Of a stretch of DNA of 19,843 bases, positions 14,070 through 19,843 are shown piece after piece (position 1 is the first letter of the stretch; each line of letters starts with the position of its first letter). This stretch comes from a bacterium. Its GTDB lineage: Bacteria > Actinomycetota > Acidimicrobiia > Spongiisociales > UBA11373. The stretch is taken from positions 1 through 19,843 of the forward strand of contig JABMPV010000236.1 of the NCBI GenBank assembly GCA_013202595.1, in the 5' to 3' direction. The position numbers were made by a program, and so were the translations under genes. The notes under the pieces are model-generated. The model made no database searches, was not told where the DNA came from, and was given only the letters and a program-made list of their open reading frames with translations.

Positions 14070-15705
14070 GCGGCGGTTCCCTGTAGACCCCGAACGCCGG
14101 CTTGAGGGCATCCACGATCTCACCCTCGGTCGCCCGTGCCCTGGCGGCGACGACGATCAATTCCATGAGGTTGGCATCGCCGTGCGCTCCTGCCTCGAGA
14201 TCGGCGAGTGCTGCATCCACGGCCACCTGGTCACGCGCCGCGCGCACCGCGGCCACCCGCTCACGTTGGGTCTGCTCGACCTCGGTCCCGATCCTGAGGA
14301 TGTCGAGAGCGTCGCCTTCCTCATCGTTCTCGTACTTGGTGACACCCACGATGACCCGGTCGCCGGTCGACAACGCCTTCTCGAACTCGTAGGCGGAATC
14401 GGCCAGAGCGCCCTGGAACCATCCCTCGTCGATGCCGCGATGGACTCCATCGAGCACCGAACCGTCGCCCATCCGCTCGATCGTCCCGAGGATCTCCTCG
14501 ACGCGCTCCTCCATGCGATCAGTCATCTCCTCGACCAGCCACGACCCACCCAGCGGATCGATGTAGTCGGCGACGCCGGTCTCCTCGGCGAGCACCTGCT
14601 GGGTGCGCAAGGCGATCCTGGCGGCACGCTCGGTCGGCAGCGCGTACACCTCGTCGAGCGCATTGGTGTGAAGGCTCTGGGTCCCGCCGAAGATGGCTGC
14701 CAGTGCCTCGATGGCGGTTCGCACGACGTTGTTCTCGGGTTGAGGCGCCGTCAGGGACACGCCGGCGGTCTGGGTGTGGAATCGCAGCTTCAGGGACCGC
14801 TCCGACTTCGCCCCGTATCGATCGCGCATCCAGCGCGCCCAGATGCGGCGGGCCGCCCTGAACTTGGCGATCTCCTCGAAGAAGTCGATGTGGGCATCGA
14901 AGAAGAACGAGAAGCGCGGGGCGAAGTCATCGACGTCCATCCCGGCGCGCTTGCCGGCTTCGACGTATGCGAACCCATCGGCCAGCGTGAACGCCAGTTC
15001 CTGCTGTGCCGTGGCCCCTGCTTCCCTGATGTGATAGCCACTGATCGACAGCGTGTTCCACTGTGGGACCTTCTCGCTGCAGAAGCGGATCATGTCGGTG
15101 ATCAGGCGCATATGCGGCTCGGGCGGGTAGATCCACTCCTTCTGGGCGATGAACTCCTTGAGCATGTCGGCCTGAAGGGTGCCGGTGATGTCCTTCCACT
15201 CGACACCCTGCTCCTCGGCGGCCACGAGAAAGAAGGCGAACAGCATCTGCGACGGCCCGTTGATGGTCATCGACACCGACACCTGGTCGAGTGGGATGCC
15301 GTCGAACAACTCGATCATGTCATCGGCGGTGTCGACGGCGACACCGCAGTGGCCCACCTCGCCGAGCGCCCTGGGGCTGTCACTGTCGAGGCCCATGAGG
15401 GTCGGCATGTCGAAAGCCACGCTGAGCCCGTGCTGCCCCTCATCGAGCAGGCTCCTGAACCTGGCGTTGGTGGCTCCGACGCCGGCGAACCCGGCGAACT
15501 GACGGATGGTCCAGGGCTTGCCGTGATAGCCGGTCGCGTGGATGCCCCTCGTGTACGGGAACTTGCCCGGATAGCCGATGTCCTCGGATGGTTCGCCCTC
15601 GGCGGGCAGACCGAGCACCGGCACGTCCTCGAAGGACATCGTTGCGAACCGCTCCTTGCGCCTGCGAGATCCCTCGTATCGCTCGCGCCATTCCCGGCGA
15701 CTCAT
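14062..15705 (-). CDS. B12-dependent acyl-CoA mutase large subunit (methylmalonyl-CoA mutase family)
   Basis: 547 residues covering only the substrate-binding TIM barrel. The C-terminal cobalamin-binding domain (DxHxxG) is absent, so a separate small subunit outside the window is needed, as in the two-subunit archaeal-type and 2-hydroxyisobutyryl-CoA mutases. Landmarks are TIRQFAGF (66-73), FDMPTLMG, YPPEPHMRLI (Arg200), SGYHIREAGAT (His225), FHTQTAG and GGTQSLHTNALDE. Phe70 stands where methylmalonyl-CoA mutase has substrate-contacting Tyr89, while the carboxylate-binding Arg (Arg207 there) is kept, so methylmalonyl-CoA is not a safe assignment. The ATG at 15705 overlaps the zinc-ribbon stop (ATGA) and has GGAG upstream. 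The frame is open to 15750, but the extra 15 residues lie inside the upstream gene. Confidence 0.92.
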   Translation of the reverse strand: MSRREWRERYEGSRRRKERFATMSFEDVPVLGLPAEGEPSEDIGYPGKFPYTRGIHATGYHGKPWTIRQFAGFAGVGATNARFRSLLDEGQHGLSVAFDMPTLMGLDSDSPRALGEVGHCGVAVDTADDMIELFDGIPLDQVSVSMTINGPSQMLFAFFLVAAEEQGVEWKDITGTLQADMLKEFIAQKEWIYPPEPHMRLITDMIRFCSEKVPQWNTLSISGYHIREAGATAQQELAFTLADGFAYVEAGKRAGMDVDDFAPRFSFFFDAHIDFFEEIAKFRAARRIWARWMRDRYGAKSERSLKLRFHTQTAGVSLTAPQPENNVVRTAIEALAAIFGGTQSLHTNALDEVYALPTERAARIALRTQQVLAEETGVADYIDPLGGSWLVEEMTDRMEERVEEILGTIERMGDGSVLDGVHRGIDEGWFQGALADSAYEFEKALSTGDRVIVGVTKYENDEEGDALDILRIGTEVEQTQRERVAAVRAARDQVAVDAALADLEAGAHGDANLMELIVVAARARATEGEIVDALKPAFGVYREPPRV

Positions 15706-15977
15706 GCTGGCTCCTCGCCGACGATCACGTCTGTACGGCAGTTGGGGCACGGAGCGGTCTCCACGTCACCGACGATGAACGAGAGCCCGCACACGGGGCA
15801 CGCTACGCGTGGCGACGGTTCGTCGGGGAGCGGGGGTTGTTCGGGCATTTCCGGCGGCATCGCCTCCGACAGCGGGGCATCGCCCCTGACCTCATTGGCC
15901 GTACCGCAGGCCGGGCACGCAAAGCGACCGATACCCGGCGCATCGAACTGAGTGCGGCACCGGCCGCATTTGACCAT
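15702..15977 (-). CDS. Double zinc-ribbon protein
   Basis: 91 residues (92 if the GTG at 15980 is used) with two CxxC...CxxC modules: MVKCGRC and ACPAC near the N-terminus, and VACPVC and PCPNC near the C-terminus, separated by a Pro/Glu-rich linker of about 30 residues. The eight cysteines should bind two structural zinc ions. The N-terminal ribbon resembles MJ0042-type ribbons. There is no membrane segment or catalytic domain, so a binding or scaffolding role is likely. Its ATG overlaps the previous stop (TGATG) with GGAGG just upstream, and its own stop overlaps the mutase ATG (ATGA). It is therefore translated in the same unit as the mutase. Confidence 0.8.
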   Translation of the reverse strand: MVKCGRCRTQFDAPGIGRFACPACGTANEVRGDAPLSEAMPPEMPEQPPLPDEPSPRVACPVCGLSFIVGDVETAPCPNCRTDVIVGEEPA

Positions 15978-16402
15978 CACGTCATTTCCTCCTGGTGTTC
16001 AACAGGTTCACCGACGGCGCCGATCTCGACGAGATACCCGGTATCGAGAGCGATGATCTCCGCGATGTCGATCGGATCGTATGCCTCGCCGCGCTCCTCG
16101 GCACTGGCCTCCATGACGAACTCGATCGAGTCGCCACTCGCCAGGACCTGAGGTGCCGCGTCACTCGCAGCCTCCACCTGGTGGTAGAAGACGCACAACT
16201 CGAGAATCCTGCGGACATCGTCGATGTCCAGGCGATCCAGCGCCCTGTCCGAGAGGCGGGGGCAGACGTACGCTGCCGCTTCATCCACGATGTAGACCGC
16301 CGCCATTTGAGACGGAGCATTGCGACTCCCCTGCCACACCATCGCGGCAGCGATGATCAGGAGGAGAGCAATCAGAACAGCGCCGGCAGCGACCAATCCC
16401 AT
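15977..16402 (-). CDS. Membrane-anchored hypothetical protein
   Basis: 141 residues: one N-terminal transmembrane helix (about 3-23, LVAAGAVLIALLLIIAAAMV), then a soluble domain expected outside the membrane, with two cysteines (YVCPRL, LELCVF) and an acidic C-terminal half. The central part (SDRALDRLDIDDVRRILELC) looks helical. No family recognised. It is the first gene of a tightly overlapping unit with the zinc-ribbon and mutase genes. The ATG at 16402 lacks a Shine-Dalgarno but follows a TACGAT box by 7 nt, so leaderless expression is likely. Confidence 0.75.
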   Translation of the reverse strand: MGLVAAGAVLIALLLIIAAAMVWQGSRNAPSQMAAVYIVDEAAAYVCPRLSDRALDRLDIDDVRRILELCVFYHQVEAASDAAPQVLASGDSIEFVMEASAEERGEAYDPIDIAEIIALDTGYLVEIGAVGEPVEHQEEMT

Positions 16403-16409
16403 GAAGGCA

Positions 16410-16415
16410 ATCGTA
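16410..16415 (-). promoter_or_regulatory. Putative -10 box for leaderless transcript of the mutase unit
   Basis: TACGAT on the minus strand, exactly 7 nt before the ATG at 16402, with no ribosome-binding site between them. It is the third example in this window of TANNNT plus 7 nt plus ATG. A TTGACC occurs upstream, but at 25 nt it is too far to serve as a standard -35. Confidence 0.5.
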
Positions 16416-16442
16416 CTGTTCGATCGGGTAGGGCCTCTCGGG

Positions 16443-16613
16443 TCAACGCGTGTCGGGGACCTTTCTCACCACGCGCCAGCAAACGGTGGATGGCCCCATC
16501 ATGGGGCAAATCGGAGCGAGATCTCCTACGCGGAGGAAGAGGATGTGACCGTGGTTGTCCACATACTTTCCGGAGACCGGCACTGCATATCCGTTGTAGA
16601 CCATCACGTTCAT
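16443..16613 (-). CDS. 56-residue small protein, possibly a degenerate zinc-ribbon/YjzC-like fold
   Basis: Starts MNVMVYNGYAVPVSGKY and ends CWRVVRKVPDTR. The ATG at 16613 is preceded by AAAGGAGGTCACCG, a near-consensus Shine-Dalgarno and among the strongest in the window, which is the main evidence that it is a gene. The layout (PVSGKY, then HGH, then GDLAPICP, then CWRVVRKV) resembles small proteins with an N-terminal P-x-SG-x-Y motif and a C-terminal W-R-L-V motif around a zinc site, but the usual CxxC pairs are missing; this comparison is an inference. It is divergent from the dsbB-like gene. Confidence 0.6.
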   Translation of the reverse strand: MNVMVYNGYAVPVSGKYVDNHGHILFLRVGDLAPICPMMGPSTVCWRVVRKVPDTR

Positions 16614-16683
16614 CGGTGACCTCCTTTCTCCCATCGGAGCCGTTCGCAGCGACCTGAGGTCTCCGCTGTGCTCACATTCCTGC

Positions 16684-16689
16684 CATTAT
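16684..16689 (+). promoter_or_regulatory. Possible extended -10 for the dsbB-thioredoxin operon
   Basis: CATTAT preceded by TGC (an extended -10-like TGN), about 26 nt before the ATG at 16716. The predicted start near 16696 leaves a short leader carrying GGAGG at 16701-16705. There is no recognisable -35. This is the only sensible candidate in the 102-nt divergent gap to the 56-residue gene. Confidence 0.3.
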
Positions 16690-16715
16690 CGCTCCGACCA
16701 GGAGGCAAGTAACCG

Positions 16716-17273
16716 ATGTCCGTAGGAACCATTTCCAATCTGTTCGCCGTCGGTGCCATCGCCATCGGCCTCATAGTGATCGCGCTCGTGGTCCTCCGAT
16801 TGCTGGCCGTGGTCAGCAGCGGCGCAGCCGAGTGGTGGGACATCACGGCCGACTCGCTGGCCCCGTACGCCTTGTGGCTGGCGTTCGGAGCCGCGGCCAT
16901 CGCGACGGCCGGCAGCCTGTACTACTCGGAGATTGCAGGCTTCGTCCCGTGTGAACTGTGCTGGTACCAGCGAATCACGATGTACCCGCTGACGGTGGTG
17001 CTCGGAGTGGCCGCATGGCGCCATGACCGCCAGATCTGGCGCACGGCACTCCCACTCAGCATCGTGGGAGCCGGGCTCTCCACCTATCACTACCTCCTGC
17101 AGCAGTTCCCGAGCCTCAGTGCCGGAACCTGCTCCACGACCGTCCCCTGCAGTTCGGCCTACATCTGGAAGTTCGACTTCCTCTCCATCCCCGTGATGGC
17201 ACTGGTCCTGTTCGCGGCCATCACACTCCTCGTCCTGGTCGATCGATCAAGAGGCGAAACAGCAGCCGTTTGA
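16716..17273 (+). CDS. DsbB/BdbC-type disulfide bond formation protein
   Basis: 185-residue integral membrane thiol oxidase that would reoxidise an extracytoplasmic thioredoxin-like partner and pass electrons to quinone. The N-terminal CxxC pair lies in PCELCWYQRI (Cys79, Cys82), the BdbC signature. A second pair, Cys139 and Cys145 (TCSTTVPCSS), lies in the second periplasm-side loop, and FDFLSIPVMALVLF matches the last helix. Four core helices are at roughly 50-70, 84-101, 110-128 and 155-176. An extra N-terminal hydrophobic helix (8-32) is unusual. The ATG at 16716 has GGAGG 10 nt upstream. The two thioredoxin-like genes downstream are its likely redox partners. Confidence 0.9.
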   Translation: MSVGTISNLFAVGAIAIGLIVIALVVLRLLAVVSSGAAEWWDITADSLAPYALWLAFGAAAIATAGSLYYSEIAGFVPCELCWYQRITMYPLTVVLGVAAWRHDRQIWRTALPLSIVGAGLSTYHYLLQQFPSLSAGTCSTTVPCSSAYIWKFDFLSIPVMALVLFAAITLLVLVDRSRGETAAV

Positions 17274-17315
17274 GCCGATGCTCGCCTATGCTGCTCGTCG
17301 CCTCAGGAAGGACCC

Positions 17316-17993
17316 ATGAGCAACACAAAGCGCCGCAAACCGGCTTCGACCCGCACATCGCAGCAGCGACCGACTCCTGCGGGCACGCAGAGGAAGAAGC
17401 TGCCAATCATCCCCATTCTCGGCGTCGCCGTGGTGGCGGTGCTCGTCGTCACCATCGTGCTCAGCTTCGGGTCCACCGAGGACCTGCCGCTCGAGGTCGG
17501 CGCGCCGGCCGTATCGGGTCAGTCCTTGTCGAGGTTCGTCGATTCCGCGACCGACTCCACCGTTGGCTCGCCCACCCCCGAGGCCTCCGGTGCAGACTGG
17601 AACGGCCAACTCGCGACCATCACTCACGACGGCAGAGCCAAGATGGTGATGTTCCTGGCGCATTGGTGCAGCTTCTGTCAGGCCGAGGTCCCCGTTGTTC
17701 AGGATTGGTACGAGAACACGACGCTCCCACCCGACGTCGATGTCGTCTCGGTCGGCACCTACATCGACGAGTTCAGGGACAACTACCCGACGTCCGAATG
17801 GCTCGAGTCGGAGGGATGGACCATCCCCCTCATCCTCGATGACCAATCGAGCTCGGTCGGGTCGGCATTCGGTCTGGACGGCACCCCCTACTGGGTGTTC
17901 ATCGATACCGACGGCAATGTGAGCACCCGGCTGACGGGCAATCTCACCGCCGAGTCGCTCGACGCCATCGCGGCGTCGTTGAGCAACTCATGA
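17316..17993 (+). CDS. Membrane-anchored thioredoxin-like protein (first copy)
   Basis: 225 residues: a basic, cytoplasmic N-terminus (SNTKRRKPASTRTSQQ), one transmembrane helix (30-50, IIPILGVAVVAVLVVTIVLS), then an extracytoplasmic thioredoxin fold with AHWCSFC (Cys118, Cys121) and the cis-Pro strand GTPYWVFID (Pro191). It is probably the thiol oxidase partner or substrate of the upstream DsbB-like protein. TlpA-type reductase activity is an alternative, since Ser-Phe between the cysteines does not settle direction. The ATG at 17316 has AGGAAGG 5 nt upstream. It lies 42 nt after dsbB and overlaps the next gene (ATGA). It shares the pattern KMVMFxAHWCxxCQxExPVV with that gene, so the two are paralogs. 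Confidence 0.88.
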   Translation: MSNTKRRKPASTRTSQQRPTPAGTQRKKLPIIPILGVAVVAVLVVTIVLSFGSTEDLPLEVGAPAVSGQSLSRFVDSATDSTVGSPTPEASGADWNGQLATITHDGRAKMVMFLAHWCSFCQAEVPVVQDWYENTTLPPDVDVVSVGTYIDEFRDNYPTSEWLESEGWTIPLILDDQSSSVGSAFGLDGTPYWVFIDTDGNVSTRLTGNLTAESLDAIAASLSNS

Positions 17994-19045
17994 GCATCGA
18001 ATACGGCACCGGCGGGGAGGCGGACGAACCTCGCCCCGACAACGGAAGCGAATCCCCCGTCGATGATGCTCCCGTGGCGGAGTCGCCCGTGGAGGACGCT
18101 GCGGGTGAAACCGTCGCCGAAGATGGCGAAACCGTCGCCGAAGATGGCGAAATCGTCGCCGAAGATGGCGAAATCGTCGCAGCGAGCGAAACCGACGCCG
18201 ACACCGCCAAGACCAGCGGATCGGAGCGACACGACGAGATGACCCGGCCCTCCGATCTCATCGGAGCGACCCCGGCAACCGCCTCCTCAGGGCGAGCGCG
18301 CGTCGCTATCGGTGTCATCATCGCGCTGGCTCTCGGAATCGGCGTCGGCGTGCTCGTCGGCCTCGCCATCGGCGGCGATGACGCAGTGGCCGCCTCGACG
18401 ACTTCAGCGGCTGTGACGACCCAGGGCCCGGGCGCAACCACGGTGACCACACCTCCGGCGACCACAGAGACCACCCAGACGGGCCCGGATACGACCGCTC
18501 CCGGTTCCGATCTCCTGACGTTCGGAACGGTCGAAGTAGAGGGTGAAACACTTCCGCGACTGCCCGACGACGGTTCCGACCTGTTCGTCGGCATGGCGGT
18601 GCCAACGCTGCGCAGCCTGGACCTGAACGGCGAACCGATCGAGATCGACATGGCAGACGGCCAGGCCAAGATGGTCATGTTCGTTGCCCACTGGTGCCCT
18701 CATTGCCAGGACGAATTACCTGTCGTGCACGACTGGCTCCTCGCCACGGAATTTCCCGACAACGTCGACTTCTACACGGTCTCCACCCTGACTCAAGCGG
18801 ACCGGACCAACTTCCCTCCGGGACCGTGGTTCGTCGCAGAGGATTGGCAATGGCCCGTCTTCGTCGACGATGAGCGGTCGACGGCGAGCACCGCCGTGGG
18901 CCTCCCCGCAGTGCCGTTCTGGCTGCTGGTCAACACCGACGGCACCCTGGCTGCCAGGGGACCCGCCGCGCTGCCGGCCGAGGCGCTGGACAACGTCCTC
19001 GAGCAGCTGACTCAGGGGCCCAACCCGCCTGAAGACGGCAGCTGA
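17990..19045 (+). CDS. Membrane-anchored thioredoxin-like protein with acidic repeat tail (second copy)
   Basis: 351 residues and a paralog of the preceding gene. Residues 1-100 are a very acidic, low-complexity cytoplasmic region containing a seven-residue repeat (ETVAEDG, 3.5 copies, about 40-64). A transmembrane helix covers 104-128. A Thr/Pro-rich spacer (135-172) resembles a cell-wall-spanning linker. The thioredoxin domain (~195-345) has AHWCPHC (Cys236, Cys239) and the cis-Pro strand LPAVPFWLLVNTDG (Pro309). Cys-Pro-His-Cys is the DsbA-type active site, which favours an oxidase role. It is translationally coupled to the upstream copy by an ATGA overlap. The last codons and the stop lie within the first copy of a 25-bp tandem repeat. 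Confidence 0.88.
   Translation: MSIEYGTGGEADEPRPDNGSESPVDDAPVAESPVEDAAGETVAEDGETVAEDGEIVAEDGEIVAASETDADTAKTSGSERHDEMTRPSDLIGATPATASSGRARVAIGVIIALALGIGVGVLVGLAIGGDDAVAASTTSAAVTTQGPGATTVTTPPATTETTQTGPDTTAPGSDLLTFGTVEVEGETLPRLPDDGSDLFVGMAVPTLRSLDLNGEPIEIDMADGQAKMVMFVAHWCPHCQDELPVVHDWLLATEFPDNVDFYTVSTLTQADRTNFPPGPWFVAEDWQWPVFVDDERSTASTAVGLPAVPFWLLVNTDGTLAARGPAALPAEALDNVLEQLTQGPNPPEDGS
18107..18181 (+). repeat. 21-bp tandem repeat, about 3.5 copies, in frame
   Basis: The unit GAAACCGTCGCCGAAGATGG plus C encodes ETVAEDG. Copies begin at 18107, 18128, 18149 and 18170 (the last partial). Copies three and four carry ACC-to-ATC (Thr to Ile). Near-perfect nucleotide identity indicates recent slippage expansion. 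It lies in the acidic cytoplasmic tail of the second thioredoxin-like protein and keeps the frame. Confidence 0.92.
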
Positions 19046-19100
19046 CAAGCAGCTGAAGAACGGCAGCTGACAAGCAGCTGAAGAACGGCAGCCGACGAGA
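19036..19100. repeat. 25-bp tandem repeat overlapping a stop codon, possible convergent terminator
   Basis: Two identical 25-bp units (19036-19060 and 19061-19085) are followed by a partial, diverged third. Each begins CGGCAGCTGACAAGCAGCTG. Within a unit the two CAGCTG palindromes can pair as a 6-bp stem with a 5-nt loop (ACAAG). The first unit contains the TGA of the second thioredoxin gene, so the duplication copied the gene's 3' end. It fills most of the gap before the convergent acyl-CoA dehydrogenase. Terminator function is inferred, with no U tract seen. Confidence 0.85.
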
Positions 19101-19102
19101 CG

Positions 19103-19843
19103 CTAGAACCCGAGGTGGTCGGCGAGCACCGACCTGTGCCGGGCCGGGGTCCCGAAGAGCAGCTCATCGGTCTTGGCCCGCTTGAAGTACAGATGGGCGT
19201 CGTGCTCCCAGGTGAACCCGATGCCGCCGTGAACCTGGATGCTCTCCGCCGCACAGAAGAAGTACGCCTCTGAGCAATACGACTTTGCCAGCGGCGCAGC
19301 CACCGCCAGGTCGTCGTCGCCGGTGGAGGCCGCCCATCCGGCGTAGTAGGCAGCCGACTTGGCCGACTCCACTCTGACCAGCATGTCGGCGCACTTGTGC
19401 TTGATGGCCTGAAACGACCCGATCGGCCTGCCGAACTGCACCCTTTCCTTGGCGTAGCCGACGGCCATGTCGAGACACGCCTGGGCACCGCCGACCTGCT
19501 CGAAAGCAAGGGCTACGACGGCCTGCTCCAGGGTCTCCTCGAGCGACCGCCAACCCGATCCCGACCTGCCGAGCACCGATGACGCAGGGACCGTGACGTC
19601 ATCGAATGTGATCTCTGCCTGCTTGCGGGTCATGTCCATGGTCTCGAGGCGGGATGCCGAGACGCCCGGGGCATCCGAGGGCACCACGACGACGGAGATC
19701 CCCTCAGACCCGGTGGTCCCGATGCCGGTGCGGACCACGACGAGCAGCGTGTCGGCCGTGTGGCCGTCGATCACGAACGATTTGGTGCCATTGAGGACCA
19801 GGTCATCGCCATCGGCCACGGCGACCATCTCGATGCCGTCCGG
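19103..19843 (-). CDS. Acyl-CoA dehydrogenase, C-terminal part (5' end beyond the window)
   Basis: 247 codons are visible; the frame is open to the right edge (PDGIEMVAVADG...), so the N-terminal helical domain lies outside. The visible part begins in the middle beta domain (LVLNGTKSFVIDGHTADTLL, TRKQAEITFDDVTVPASSVL) and continues into the C-terminal helical domain with the FAD/tetramer motif RVQFGRPIGSFQAIKHKCAD and a C-terminal HGGIGFTWEHDAHLYFKRAK. The latter motif is typical of the FadE-like dehydrogenases of actinobacteria, many of which act in fatty-acid or steroid side-chain beta-oxidation, often as heterodimers. Substrate is unknown. It converges on the thioredoxin operon. Confidence 0.92.
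   Translation of the reverse strand, partial: PDGIEMVAVADGDDLVLNGTKSFVIDGHTADTLLVVVRTGIGTTGSEGISVVVVPSDAPGVSASRLETMDMTRKQAEITFDDVTVPASSVLGRSGSGWRSLEETLEQAVVALAFEQVGGAQACLDMAVGYAKERVQFGRPIGSFQAIKHKCADMLVRVESAKSAAYYAGWAASTGDDDLAVAAPLAKSYCSEAYFFCAAESIQVHGGIGFTWEHDAHLYFKRAKTDELLFGTPARHRSVLADHLGF

Noticed and set aside
15706..15750. Longer mutase start at 15750
   Set aside because: It would lie within the zinc-ribbon gene and adds Arg-rich residues. The ATG at 15705 has a good ribosome-binding site and an ATGA overlap.
14014..15951. 645-codon plus-strand open frame opposite the mutase
   Set aside because: The minus-strand mutase and zinc-ribbon genes in the same stretch have unmistakable family motifs. 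This frame is a GC-driven shadow.
17286..17291. TATGCT as an internal promoter for the first thioredoxin gene
   Set aside because: The hexamer alone is plausible, but there is no -35 at a usable distance, and the 42-nt gap after dsbB fits a simple operon.

Overview
The window is high-GC, densely packed chromosomal DNA with the look of an actinomycete (Actinomycetota). The class Acidimicrobiia is my guess, from gene content and style rather than from any search. Supporting signs are strongly G/C-ending codons, many GTG/TTG starts, stop/start overlaps (GTGA, ATGA, TGATG, TAGTG), and three genes whose ATG lies exactly 7 nt after a TANNNT -10 box, as in leaderless actinobacterial transcripts. I see no rRNA, tRNA, CRISPR array, transposase or phage gene.

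Layout. (a) 130-4758, minus strand: transketolase with a perfect hairpin beyond its stop, an M24 aminopeptidase, and a secreted protein with RTX-type calcium-binding repeats. (b) 4843-11514, minus strand: a four-gene cassette read lpd (E3) -> fused E1 alpha/beta -> E2 acyltransferase -> a single protein joining LipB (octanoyltransferase) to LipA (lipoyl synthase). This is a whole 2-oxoacid dehydrogenase complex plus the two enzymes that build and attach its lipoyl cofactor, with two gene fusions in one operon. (c) 11602-12356, plus strand: a 30-residue membrane peptide coupled to a COG2945-type alpha/beta hydrolase. (d) 12376-13418, minus strand: a 68-residue hypothetical protein coupled to an amidohydrolase lacking its usual last Asp. 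(e) 13464-16402, minus strand: a membrane-anchored hypothetical protein, a double zinc-ribbon protein and a B12-dependent acyl-CoA mutase large subunit, all overlapping, then a possible small ORF and a lipoprotein. (f) 16443-16613, minus strand: a 56-residue protein. (g) 16716-19045, plus strand: a DsbB/BdbC-type disulfide-bond oxidase followed by two paralogous membrane-anchored thioredoxin-like proteins. (h) 19103 to the right edge, minus strand: the 3' part of an acyl-CoA dehydrogenase gene.

How it fits together. The E3-E1-E2-LipB/LipA cassette should decarboxylate a 2-oxoacid to an acyl-CoA. The nearby acyl-CoA mutase and acyl-CoA dehydrogenase would fit branched-chain or propionyl-type acyl-CoA metabolism, but the complex's substrate cannot be fixed from sequence. 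The E1 beta half has replaced several normally conserved active-site residues, and the mutase has Phe where methylmalonyl-CoA mutases have the substrate-contacting Tyr. Both enzymes may therefore use non-standard substrates. The DsbB plus two thioredoxins look like an extracytoplasmic disulfide-forming module.
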